64,000 bases of DNA, taken from positions 1-64,000 of the forward strand of contig JAJZPC010000004.1 of assembly GCA_021811385.1 (NCBI GenBank), read 5' to 3'. A program made the position numbers and the translations under genes. This stretch comes from Deltaproteobacteria bacterium (GTDB lineage: Bacteria; Desulfobacterota; Desulfobulbia; Desulfobulbales; Desulfurivibrionaceae). The notes beneath the pieces were generated by a model, which did not search any database, was not told where the DNA came from, and was given only the letters and a program-made list of their open reading frames with translations. Numbering within the stretch: position 1 is the first letter of the stretch; each line of letters begins with the position of its first letter. Below are positions 42,136 to 54,775 of the stretch, piece by piece.

Positions 42136-42771
42136 ATGGAACATTTCGTCAGTCCACGTTACGACCACTCCAAACTAGAGAATCCGAGTTTTACAGACCT
42201 TATCGATGTGTTCGAAGATTCCTGGCAGAAATACGTATTCTGGCCGTCCAAAATGCTACTGGATCATGGCGGTGACGTCGCCGCTATGACTTTGGTGACT
42301 TCGTACTTCGAAGCTATCGCCATCTATATGACCGGAGAAAATAGCGAGGGAAAATCAAAACCATTCTTCGTGAACGGTTTTTCGCAATGCTTTGCCGCGA
42401 GCACGGAAGGTATCGAGCTCGCGGCAAAGGAGATTTACAAGCACATCCGTTGCGGCCTTGCACATACTGGCATGCTCACGCCTCGGGTTAATTTTAGCCG
42501 AGAGGGAGCGCATGCATTCTATGTCACGTATCCAAAGAATCCGGATGGGTCACTTAACCTAAAGGTGCCGGCTGCGTCTATAGTGGTCAATCCGCAACGA
42601 ATGTACGAGGGCGTTCTGCGCCACTTTGCACAGTATATTAAGAATCTCCGTGGCGGAAGCCGACCAGATCTCGCATACACATTTCAGAAGGCCGTTTCTC
42701 TTCTCTGGGCACTGGAAGAGGGCGAAAACGTCATAGGTATGACGGAAGATGAATTCAAGGGGCGCGCATAA
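42136..42771 (+). CDS. hypothetical protein with HEPN-like RxxxxH motif (cassette-like ORF)
   Basis: Start just after GTTATGC core; AAKEIYKHIRCGLAHTGML. Confidence 0.65.
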   Translation: MEHFVSPRYDHSKLENPSFTDLIDVFEDSWQKYVFWPSKMLLDHGGDVAAMTLVTSYFEAIAIYMTGENSEGKSKPFFVNGFSQCFAASTEGIELAAKEIYKHIRCGLAHTGMLTPRVNFSREGAHAFYVTYPKNPDGSLNLKVPAASIVVNPQRMYEGVLRHFAQYIKNLRGGSRPDLAYTFQKAVSLLWALEEGENVIGMTEDEFKGRA

Positions 42772-42793
42772 CAACCGCGTGGGGTCACGCCTG

Positions 42794-43074
42794 ATGGGTA
42801 TCTCATCCGACATCAAGCCCATTTCCTTTCTCAAATCCCACGCCGCCGACATCTTAAAACAGATCAACGACACCATCGGCCCGTGGTCATCACGCAAAAC
42901 GGGGAACCGAGGGCAGTTCTTCAAGACCCCGAAAGCTATGACAACATGCGCAAGGCCATTGGCCTGCTGAAACTTCTCTCCCAAGGAGAGGAAGACTTCA
43001 AAAGAGGGGAAACAAAACCACAGGAGCGTGTTTTTAAAGACATCGAAAAGATGCTGGCACAGCACGGCAGATGA
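42794..43074 (+). pseudogene. frameshifted Phd/YefM-type antitoxin remnant
   Basis: MGISSDIKPISFLKSHAADILKQINDTIGP then, in another frame, VVITQNGEPRAVLQDPESYDNMRKAIGLLKLL; consistent with loss of 1 bp near 42890. Confidence 0.8.
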
Positions 43075-43088
43075 ATCCGCCACCGCAC

Positions 43089-43121
43089 AAAAAAAAGCCT
43101 GCCTGGAAAACCCAGGCAGGC
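43089..43121 (-). terminator. Rho-independent terminator of the yajC operon
   Basis: Minus strand CCTGCCTGGGTTTTCCAGGCAGGC followed by T-run. Confidence 0.9.
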
Positions 43122-43169
43122 CATAAATCTCATCTTTCGCTTCACTCCCGGTGAAGGGCTAACTCACCC

Positions 43170-43538
43170 TCAACACCCTTTACCGCCGCCACCGATGGCG
43201 CACGCCGCACCCTCTTTTCCCTCGCCACCGTCCGCAGCCACCGAGCCAAGGATATAGGAGCGGGCAATCTTCACCCGGACGTTGTCGGCAATCTCAAGGG
43301 TGGCCACCCGGTCGGTCAGACCGGTGATCTTGCCTTGGAGGCCGCCGCTGGTGAGAACCTCGTCGCCCTTCTTGAGATTGGCGATGAAGTCCTGATGCTC
43401 CTTGGCCTTTTTCTGCTGGGGCCGGATCAGGAGAAAATAGAACACGACAAAGATCAGAACAAGAGGCAAGAAGCTCATCAAGCCTTGCGCCCCACCTGCA
43501 CCAGCCGCAGCGTCTGCGGCATACGCTACACTAACCAT
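43170..43538 (-). CDS. yajC: preprotein translocase subunit YajC
   Basis: FYFLLIRPQQKKAKEHQDFIANLKKGDEVLTSGGLQGKI. Confidence 0.95.
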   Translation of the reverse strand: MVSVAYAADAAAGAGGAQGLMSFLPLVLIFVVFYFLLIRPQQKKAKEHQDFIANLKKGDEVLTSGGLQGKITGLTDRVATLEIADNVRVKIARSYILGSVAADGGEGKEGAACAIGGGGKGC

Positions 43539-43596
43539 AAACCCCTCCGATTCAGTTTAACTTTTTCAGACAGGCCGAAATCCGCCTGCTCCCTTA

Positions 43597-45413
<1,817 letters not shown>

Positions 45414-45477
45414 AGTAATGAATTTCCTGAAAAGTAATGAAAGAGGTGCTTGTTTAGATCGTCTCGAAAAAACAGCC

Positions 45478-45548
45478 CTTCGACAGGCTCAGGCCGAACG
45501 GAGGGGTCTTAATAGATTGATATTCCGCTCGTGCTGAGCCTGTCGAAG
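45478..45548. repeat. palindromic (REP-like) repeat copy 2
   Basis: CTTCGACAGGCTCAGGCCGAACGG / CCGCTCGTGCTGAGCCTGTCGAAG. Confidence 0.9.
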
Positions 45549-45576
45549 CACCGATTTGAAGCAGATTACGAATTGT

Positions 45577-46677
45577 TTAGAGATCAAGAAAAGTGGTGTC
45601 TTGATTCAACACCCGGCACCCCTCTTTTTCAACCACCGCCATGTTTTCCAACCGGATCCCGCCCCAGCCCGGGATATACACCCCCGGCTCCACCGTGACC
45701 ACCATCCCGGCCCCAAGGGGCTTGCGGTTCCGGTAGTTGAGCGAGGGGCCTTCGTGCACGTTCAACCCTACCCCATGGCCCAGGCCGTGGCCGAACCGCT
45801 CGCCCAAACCCGCCCGCTCGATCACCCCACGGGCGATCTTGTCCACCGCCATGCCGCTGATCCCGGCGCGCAGGCTATTAAGCCCGGCCAATTGCGCCTT
45901 GCGCACCAGGCGAAACAGCGCCACCGTTTTGTCGTCCGGCGTGCCCAGCACCACGGTGCGGGTCATGTCCGAACAGTAGCCGTCCAGAACAAGGCCCATG
46001 TCGATGACAATGGTTTCCCCCGCCACCAGCTGCCGGTCGGAGGGTGTCGCATGGGGCAGGGCCGCGTTGGGACCGGAGGCGACGATGGTCTCGAAACTCG
46101 GCCGCTCCGCACCGTTGAGCCGCATCCCGTTTTCGATGGCGCGCGCCACCTCTTTCTCGGTCTGGCCAGGTCGCAGGGTGGGGTAAATCTCCTGAAACAC
46201 CGCTTCATTGAGCAGCACCGCCCGTTCGATCCTGGCCAGCTCCGTTGCATCCTTTGCCAGCCGCAATTCCTCGACAAACCCGGTGAGCGGCGCCAGCTCC
46301 ACCTTGAGACTGTCCGCCAGCTTGGCCAGGGTCAGGGAGGTGGAATGCAGAAAATAATGACTCTCAAAGGCCAGCCGTTTGATGCGCAGCCTCTTGAGCA
46401 GCAAGCGCAACAGGGGAAACAGCCCCCGTGGATAGAGCTTGACCCGGAAACCCGCCGCCTCTTCTTCCGCCTGCAAGTAAAACCGGGAATCGGTGAGCAG
46501 GTAGGGCTCGCCCGCGCAAGGGATGAGCAGAACGCCCGCGCTCTCGTTGATCGCGTGGTCCCTGGCCGTATAGCCGCTGAGATACCTGCGGTTTTCCGGT
46601 TGGGTCACCAGGATACCGTCGAGCTGGCGGCGTTTGAGGCTGCGCCGGATCCGGTCAAGGGCGCCCTTGCTCGGCAT
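45577..46677 (-). CDS. Xaa-Pro aminopeptidase family (M24) peptidase
   Basis: IDMGLVLDGYCSDMTRTVVLG, GHGLGHGVGLNVHEGP, VEPGVYIPGWGGIRLENM. Confidence 0.93.
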   Translation of the reverse strand: MPSKGALDRIRRSLKRRQLDGILVTQPENRRYLSGYTARDHAINESAGVLLIPCAGEPYLLTDSRFYLQAEEEAAGFRVKLYPRGLFPLLRLLLKRLRIKRLAFESHYFLHSTSLTLAKLADSLKVELAPLTGFVEELRLAKDATELARIERAVLLNEAVFQEIYPTLRPGQTEKEVARAIENGMRLNGAERPSFETIVASGPNAALPHATPSDRQLVAGETIVIDMGLVLDGYCSDMTRTVVLGTPDDKTVALFRLVRKAQLAGLNSLRAGISGMAVDKIARGVIERAGLGERFGHGLGHGVGLNVHEGPSLNYRNRKPLGAGMVVTVEPGVYIPGWGGIRLENMAVVEKEGCRVLNQDTTFLDL

Positions 46678-46681
46678 GGAA

Positions 46682-46942
46682 TCAATGCATGAAATGGACA
46701 AAAACCTTGACTCCGAACCGGTAGAGCTTGCCGTGCAACCCCTGGATGGACTGGGTGAGATCGGCCTGCCCGAAATCCACCTGATAGCGGTGCGGCTTAT
46801 CGAGCACGGTGAGGAACGCAAAGCACGGCTTGTTGTAGCGCGCCTCCGCTCCGGCTGCGTACCAATCCTTGAACCTTTTCTCAACCTCGGGCAGATCCTT
46901 GGGATCGGCCTCTTCCACATCGAGCCAGATTTCTGCTTCCAC
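46682..46942 (-). CDS. hypothetical protein
   Basis: 86 aa ORF directly upstream of the M24 peptidase. Confidence 0.6.
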   Translation of the reverse strand: MEAEIWLDVEEADPKDLPEVEKRFKDWYAAGAEARYNKPCFAFLTVLDKPHRYQVDFGQADLTQSIQGLHGKLYRFGVKVFVHFMH

Positions 46943-46977
46943 GCCTTTCTCCTTATCCTGAACCTATCGCCCCTCGG

Positions 46978-47580
46978 TTAGGGAGCAACCTCCGTGACCA
47001 GATAATTTTCGACCAAATCCTTCAGCTGTTGCAGGGCCTTGCCGTACTGATCGTTGAGCTGGCCTTGAATCCGCGCCCATTCCTCCTGAAACTTGGGGTG
47101 CTGCGAGGGTTGCAGCTTCATGGCCATGCCGGTCTGCTTGGCCAGATTCTGCTCCATCATGGCCATCTGCTGGCTGAACTGGGCCTCAAGCTGTTCCTTG
47201 AGCTGCTCGCCATGCTGCCGGTAGCCATCGAGAATCTTTTTCATCTCGGTCAGAATCTTGAGCAGCTCGCCATCCCCCTGACCGACCTCAACCAGGCCCT
47301 GCATGGCTTTGTCAGCCAAGGCCTGCTTTTCCAGCTCCCGGGCCAGGAAGATGTTGCGCAGCAGGGACTGCACTGCCCCCTTCCGCACCACCCCTTTCGC
47401 CTCCGACGGCAACGCGGCAAGCTTTTCGCCCATGCCCGGTTCCCCGCGCATGTAGGCAGCGCCGATCCGCATGCCCTCCTTGAGCCGCTCCTCGCCGAGA
47501 TAATCGCTTTCCCCGGCTCCGGCGGCCATCCGTGCCGCCCGCTCCATCACCATATCCATGGTGCTCTTTATTTCCGCCAT
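46978..47580 (-). CDS. hypothetical coiled-coil-rich protein
   Basis: 200 aa, Gln/Glu/Lys-rich helices. Confidence 0.7.
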   Translation of the reverse strand: MAEIKSTMDMVMERAARMAAGAGESDYLGEERLKEGMRIGAAYMRGEPGMGEKLAALPSEAKGVVRKGAVQSLLRNIFLARELEKQALADKAMQGLVEVGQGDGELLKILTEMKKILDGYRQHGEQLKEQLEAQFSQQMAMMEQNLAKQTGMAMKLQPSQHPKFQEEWARIQGQLNDQYGKALQQLKDLVENYLVTEVAP

Positions 47581-47671
47581 GGAAACCAGCCTCCTTGATT
47601 CTTCATTTTTTTACGTGTGCCTTGGGCAAACATACACCAAGGATGGCGCCATTTCCAGCCCTGTCTTTCCC

Positions 47672-49762
47672 TTAGCGCGGGAAGGCGGCCATGATTCCGC
47701 CGTCCACCGGCAGGGTGGCGCCGGTGGTGGGGGTCTGCTCGCTGGCGAAAAAAACCACCGCGTTGCCGACATGGTCGGCATGCACCGTGGTTTTCAGAAG
47801 ATTGCGCTGGCGATAATAGTCCTTGAGTCCTTCCGGATCGAGATTGCGGGAGCGCATCCGCTCGGGCCCCACCACATCCCAAAGCCCGGAGGAAACGCCT
47901 CCGTCATCGAAGATCGCATCGGCATTGATCATGTTGACCCGCACCCCGAACTCGGCCAGTTCCAGGGCGGCAATCTTGCCCAGCTGGTGCGCCCCGGCCT
48001 TGGAGGCGCTGTAGGCGCCAAAGGCCGCGCCGGGAGCGAAGACATTTTTCGAGCTGTTGATGACGATGGAGCCGCCGGTGGTCTGACGTTTGAAAATCGG
48101 GATCGCCCCCTTGATCACCTGAAAAACCCCGAGGCAGTTGACCTCCATGACCTGCCTGAAGGCGGCCTCGCTCAACTCGGCAAGCTTTGCCACATGGGCG
48201 ATGCCCGCGTTGGGCACCAGGATATCAAGGCCGCCGCACTGCATGACCAGCTGCTCCATGCCGACCCGCACCGATTCTTCGCTGGTCACGTCCATGAGTA
48301 GCGGGGAAACCATCCGGCTGCCAAAGGTGTCGGCCAGGTTATGGCAGACGGTTTCCAGCCGTTCCTGGTTGATGTCGGTCATGAAAACCCTGGCCCCGGC
48401 CTCCAGGAGCTTGCGGCCGATGCCCATGGCAATGGCCCCGCCTCCGCCGGTGACCAGCGCGGTGCGGCCCTCAAGGGGCTTGGGCTTTGCCTTGCCCAGC
48501 TTGGCCTGCTCCAGGGCCCAGTATTCCATGTCAAAAATAGAGTCCTGCCCAAGCTCGCGGTACGGGCCGAGGGACGCGCCCAGCAGCTTGGCCGCGAGGG
48601 TATGCTCGGCGATATCCGCGGCAATCCCGGCGTCCTTCTCGGTGAACCCGGCCGCCACCAACCCCAATCCAGGCACCAGCACAACCCGGGGCATGGAATC
48701 AAGCTTGGTACGGGCAACCTTTTTCTCCTCCACCTGGGTTGCGAAGTAGTGATCATACTCCTCTTGGTACCGGGCAAGTCCGTTTTGTACCGCAGCCAGG
48801 GTCGCCTCCTCGTCCAGATCCGCCGCCTCAAGCCACAGGGGGTAATTCTTGGTGCGGATCACATGGTCCGGGGTGAGCACCCCGCCCGTGAAAAGCTCCT
48901 TGGCATCGGCTCGGGCAAGGGCGGCGAGGATTTCCCTGTTTTGCCGGACAGCCAGCTGCATGGTGCGGCGGCGGCCCGATTCCTCGACAAAGCTCAATCC
49001 CCCCCGCAAGATGGGCAGCACCACCGCGGGCTGCACCAACCCCGGATCGACAACAGGGCTTGCGGTTGCCCCGGCGGCACGCTTGGCAAGATACGCCTCG
49101 GCCCGGCTCACAGCGTCGATCATGCGGTCGTAGGCGGTTTTCGCATCCTCGCCAAAGGTGAAGATGCCATGGTTTTTGAGAATGATGCAGTCGATTCCGG
49201 GGTTGCGCTCATAGAGCTCGGCCAGGGCCAGGGCCAGGGGCAGACCGGGCATGATGAAGGGCAGAATACCGATATTTTCACCCAACGCCTCGTGCAGATG
49301 GGTTTCCGCATCTTCCCGGTTGGTCAGGGTGACAATGGCGTCGGCATGGGTATGATCGATGAACCTCTGCGGCAGAAAGGCATGCACCAGGGTTTCGATG
49401 GAGGGATTGGGCGAACCGGCGTCCAGGAGATGGGTGCGGAACTGGTTGACCATCTCCGCATCGCTCAAATCCCCGACCTGTCGCAGCTTGCGGAGATAGG
49501 CCAGATCAAGACCGGGAAAGCCCTGGGGCGCGATGACCCCCAAATCCCAGCCGCTCCCCTTGATATAGAGGATTTCCTGCACTTCCCCGACCAGATTGGT
49601 GATGGAGCACTTCACCGAGGTGTTGCCGCCGCCGTGCAAAACAAGATCCTCTTCCGCACCAAGAAGCCGCGAGGTATACACCCGGAGGGCAAGCTCCGGC
49701 GGGCACTGGGGATAGGCCCCCACAAAGGCCTGGGCCTCTTTTTCATCGTAACGGTTTTTCAT
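47672..49762 (-). CDS. bifunctional class II aldolase/short-chain dehydrogenase
   Basis: N-terminal aldolase class II (HGGGNTSVK, HTHADAIV) and C-terminal SDR (ALVTGGGGAIAMGIG, YSASKAG). Confidence 0.92.
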   Translation of the reverse strand: MKNRYDEKEAQAFVGAYPQCPPELALRVYTSRLLGAEEDLVLHGGGNTSVKCSITNLVGEVQEILYIKGSGWDLGVIAPQGFPGLDLAYLRKLRQVGDLSDAEMVNQFRTHLLDAGSPNPSIETLVHAFLPQRFIDHTHADAIVTLTNREDAETHLHEALGENIGILPFIMPGLPLALALAELYERNPGIDCIILKNHGIFTFGEDAKTAYDRMIDAVSRAEAYLAKRAAGATASPVVDPGLVQPAVVLPILRGGLSFVEESGRRRTMQLAVRQNREILAALARADAKELFTGGVLTPDHVIRTKNYPLWLEAADLDEEATLAAVQNGLARYQEEYDHYFATQVEEKKVARTKLDSMPRVVLVPGLGLVAAGFTEKDAGIAADIAEHTLAAKLLGASLGPYRELGQDSIFDMEYWALEQAKLGKAKPKPLEGRTALVTGGGGAIAMGIGRKLLEAGARVFMTDINQERLETVCHNLADTFGSRMVSPLLMDVTSEESVRVGMEQLVMQCGGLDILVPNAGIAHVAKLAELSEAAFRQVMEVNCLGVFQVIKGAIPIFKRQTTGGSIVINSSKNVFAPGAAFGAYSASKAGAHQLGKIAALELAEFGVRVNMINADAIFDDGGVSSGLWDVVGPERMRSRNLDPEGLKDYYRQRNLLKTTVHADHVGNAVVFFASEQTPTTGATLPVDGGIMAAFPR

Positions 49763-49986
49763 GAAACAGCTTCTCCTAAGGATAGGGCCGCGAGCCGAGA
49801 AACCCCTCAAGGGTTTAATTATTTAATAAAATCTTTACACCCCAACTAGCCTAAAAAGTTGACTTTTCTACGTTTTTCCCTTGACACCCCCCTCAGATGG
49901 ATTACACAGAAAGATGGCTGTTATCATACAACAGTTGTTGCGGATCGTGTACCTTTCCTTTTGCTGCGAGGAGTCTTTTTGACGGT

Positions 49987-51756
49987 ATGGCTGTAAATCA
50001 GAACGACGATACAGTCCAACTCATCAAGGACGCCGCGGACATCGCCGAGATCATCGGCGAACACGTCTCCCTCAAGCGCGCCGGCACCAACCTCAAGGGG
50101 CTCTGCCCCTTTCATTCCGAAAAAACGCCCTCCTTCACCGTCAATCCCGATCGTAAAACCTACCACTGCTTTGGTTGCGGCGAGGGGGGGGATGTTTTCA
50201 GCTTCATGATGAACTTTCACCGCCTGAGCTTTGCCGAGGCGCTGAAGGAACTGGCCCGCAGATACCAGATCGCCCTGCCGGAGAAACCCCTGAATCCCCA
50301 GGAGCGGGAAAAGGCCCAGAAGCGGGAGGCGCTGCAGAGTGCCAACGAAAAAGCAACCGACCTTTTCCACCAGCGGTTGCTTTCCGATCCCGGCGCGCAA
50401 AAAGCCCGTGAATATCTTGGCAAACGGGGCATCCCCGAAGAAATCACCAAGGAATTCCGCCTGGGATTTGCCCCGGACAGCTGGAATTTTTTGGTCAACG
50501 GTTTGCCCAAGCAAAATATCACCACCGAGACGGCCAAGGAGGCCGGCCTGATCGTACCCCGGGACAACGGCGGCTTTTATGACCGCTTCCGCAACCGGAT
50601 CATGTTTCCCATCGTCGGCCTGACCGGCAGGGTCGTCGCCTTTGGCGGCCGCATCCTGGACGATGGCCAGCCCAAGTACATGAACTCGCCGGAATCGCCG
50701 GTTTTTGACAAAAGCCGGACCCTGTTCGGCCTCTATCAAAACCGGGAATACATCCGCCAGGCCAAAAACTGCCTGGTGGTTGAAGGCAACTTCGACCTGC
50801 TGTCCCTGGCCGTGCACGGGGTGCGCAACGTGGTCGCCCCCCTGGGCACCGCCCTGACCCAAGCCCATGTCCGCTCGCTCAAGGGCTACACCGACGAGGT
50901 GATCCTTCTTTTTGACGGCGACCAGGCCGGGCTCAAGGCGGCCATGCGCTCGGTCCCGCTTTTTTTGAGCGAACAGGTCACGGCCAAGATCGCCGTGCTG
51001 CCCGAGACCCACGATCCGGACACCTTTGTCCGGGAGTTCGGCCGCGACGGCTTGCACAAACACCTTGAAGCCGCCATGCCCCTGCCGGAGTTTGTCTTTG
51101 ACAAGCTCGTCGCCCAATACGGGTTAAGCGTGGCAGGAAAAACCAAAATCGTGGAAGAACTGCGGGAGCTGATCAAGGCCATTGGCGATCAACATCTCCA
51201 GCGCACCCTCTTTGTCGCCCATTTCGCCAAAAAACTGGACCTTGCCCCGCAGCAGCTCCTTGAGGGGGTCGTCCCGGCCCAGCCGCAAGGCAGCCCAACC
51301 GCAAAACCAACTCCAGCGCAGGGAAAAGGCGAGGCCCAGCTTCCGATAAAGCAGCGGCAGCTGCTTGAATTCCTGGTGGCGTACCCGGAATACCTGCCCG
51401 CCTTTCTGCAAGCCGGCCTGGAGGAGGTCATCATGAACCAGTTCGGCCTGGCCATTCTCCATCTGCTCAAAAGACAGCCGGATCTCTCCGGCGGGCCGGA
51501 ACAGCTCCTTGACCTTGCCACCGGACCGGAACGGTCTTTTATTTCCCGATTGCTCATCTCCACCCCCTCGTATTCCGAAGAGTTGCGGGAGCAGATGGCT
51601 CAAGAGATGCTGAACTGGCTCACCACAACCAGCCTGAAGGCAAAAAAAGAACGGCTTATGCGGCAAATCCGCGAGGCCCAGCACACCCAAAATAACCAGC
51701 TCCTGATGGAGTTGATGACACAAAAAATCCAGATGGATGAGGCGCTGCATTCTTAG
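49987..51756 (+). CDS. dnaG: DNA primase
   Basis: CPFHSEKTPSFTVNPDRKTYHCFGCGEGGDVFSF, VVEGNFDLL. Confidence 0.97.
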   Translation: MAVNQNDDTVQLIKDAADIAEIIGEHVSLKRAGTNLKGLCPFHSEKTPSFTVNPDRKTYHCFGCGEGGDVFSFMMNFHRLSFAEALKELARRYQIALPEKPLNPQEREKAQKREALQSANEKATDLFHQRLLSDPGAQKAREYLGKRGIPEEITKEFRLGFAPDSWNFLVNGLPKQNITTETAKEAGLIVPRDNGGFYDRFRNRIMFPIVGLTGRVVAFGGRILDDGQPKYMNSPESPVFDKSRTLFGLYQNREYIRQAKNCLVVEGNFDLLSLAVHGVRNVVAPLGTALTQAHVRSLKGYTDEVILLFDGDQAGLKAAMRSVPLFLSEQVTAKIAVLPETHDPDTFVREFGRDGLHKHLEAAMPLPEFVFDKLVAQYGLSVAGKTKIVEELRELIKAIGDQHLQRTLFVAHFAKKLDLAPQQLLEGVVPAQPQGSPTAKPTPAQGKGEAQLPIKQRQLLEFLVAYPEYLPAFLQAGLEEVIMNQFGLAILHLLKRQPDLSGGPEQLLDLATGPERSFISRLLISTPSYSEELREQMAQEMLNWLTTTSLKAKKERLMRQIREAQHTQNNQLLMELMTQKIQMDEALHS

Positions 51757-51831
51757 GGCCTGTACTCCTTTTCGACGGCTTTTGTTAAGTTAAAGAGGTG
51801 GGACGAATTAACTTAGGAGGGTGAAAAAGCT

Positions 51832-53442
<1,611 letters not shown>

Positions 53443-53456
53443 CCGGCGTATACGCC

Positions 53457-53495
53457 AAAAAACAGGGTTTCCATTGCCGGAGATCCTGTTTTTTT
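53457..53495 (+). terminator. probable rpoD terminator
   Basis: AAAAAACAGG...CCTGTTTTTTT. Confidence 0.65.
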
Positions 53496-53603
53496 GGTGC
53501 CGACACCTGACAATTAATTTACCCTGAAACCGACCTCTCCTGAGTTTTCGGACGCGGCCAGGACTTCAGACATTCCCCTTTTCTTCCTTGCGATCTTGCT
53601 GAC

Positions 53604-54719
53604 ATGGACACCAGACTCCAATGGCTCGCCCTCGCCTTTACCCCGGGGCTTGGCCCAACCACCCTCAAGAAACTTGTCGAACGATTCGGCTCCGCCCGGC
53701 AGATTCTCGCGGCCAGCCGCCGGGCGCTTGAGGAATGCGGTTTTTTGCGCAAAGATTCCCTTGCCGCGCTGTGCGACAAGAGAACCATTGCCGAGGCGGC
53801 GGCAGACCGGGAGCTTCGCCTGGCGGAAAAAACAGGAACCACCCTGCTCTGCTGGGACGATCCGCTCTTTCCTCCCCTGCTCAAGGAGATAAACGACCCG
53901 CCGGCGATTCTCCATGTCCTGGGAAATCCGCAACTCCTCAGCCGGCCTGGCATCGCCATGGTCGGAGCACGGGCCGCCTCCTCGTACGGGTTGCAGGTGG
54001 CGGAACGGCTGGCCACGGAGCTGGCCCGCGACGATCTGGTCATCACCAGCGGCTTTGCCCTGGGGATAGACACCGCCGCCCACCGGGGGGCGCTGGCGGC
54101 AGGGGGCACGACCATCGCGGTCATGGGCTGCGGCCTGGACATCGTCTATCCCAGTCAAAACAAAAAACTCCATGCGCAGATCGCCGCCCACGGCGCGATA
54201 ATCAGCGAGACCCCTCTGGGAACCCTGCCGGAAGGGTTTCGCTTTCCCGCCCGGAATCGGATTATAAGCGGATTGTCGCTGGGCGTCGTGGTGGTGGAAG
54301 CCGCCCACCGGTCCGGCACCCTGATCACCGCGCACCAGGCGCTTGAACAGGGGAGGGATGTTTTTGCCATCCCCGGCAGGATCGACTCCCCGAAAAGCGA
54401 AGGCTGCCACCGCCTGATCCAGGAAGGCGCCAAGCTCGTGCACAGCGCGGCCGACATCCTTGCGGAACTGTCCCTGGCCGCTCCGGCCTCCCCTCCTCAA
54501 ACAAGGGTGCAGGCCCCGCCGCTGCCGCCGGACGAAAGCCAGGTCTTCTCCCTGCTTGAGGTGTACCCCAGAAACATCGAAGAGATTATCCAGGCAGCGC
54601 AACTACCGCCCCACAGGATAAGCGAGATCCTCCTCCACCTCGAACTCCAGGGGCTGGTGGCATCTTTACCGGGCAAACAGTACCAAAGGCTTGCGGAACC
54701 ACATTCGTCCAGTGTATAA
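53604..54719 (+). CDS. dprA: DNA-processing protein DprA
   Basis: MVGARAASSYG, SGFALGIDTAAHRGAL, GLSLGVVVVEAAHRSGTLITA. Confidence 0.96.
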   Translation: MDTRLQWLALAFTPGLGPTTLKKLVERFGSARQILAASRRALEECGFLRKDSLAALCDKRTIAEAAADRELRLAEKTGTTLLCWDDPLFPPLLKEINDPPAILHVLGNPQLLSRPGIAMVGARAASSYGLQVAERLATELARDDLVITSGFALGIDTAAHRGALAAGGTTIAVMGCGLDIVYPSQNKKLHAQIAAHGAIISETPLGTLPEGFRFPARNRIISGLSLGVVVVEAAHRSGTLITAHQALEQGRDVFAIPGRIDSPKSEGCHRLIQEGAKLVHSAADILAELSLAAPASPPQTRVQAPPLPPDESQVFSLLEVYPRNIEEIIQAAQLPPHRISEILLHLELQGLVASLPGKQYQRLAEPHSSSV

Positions 54720-54775
54720 GGCCCCTAGAGAAAGAGTCGCAGCTACGCCAGCTTAACAAAAACGCACAGGACACC

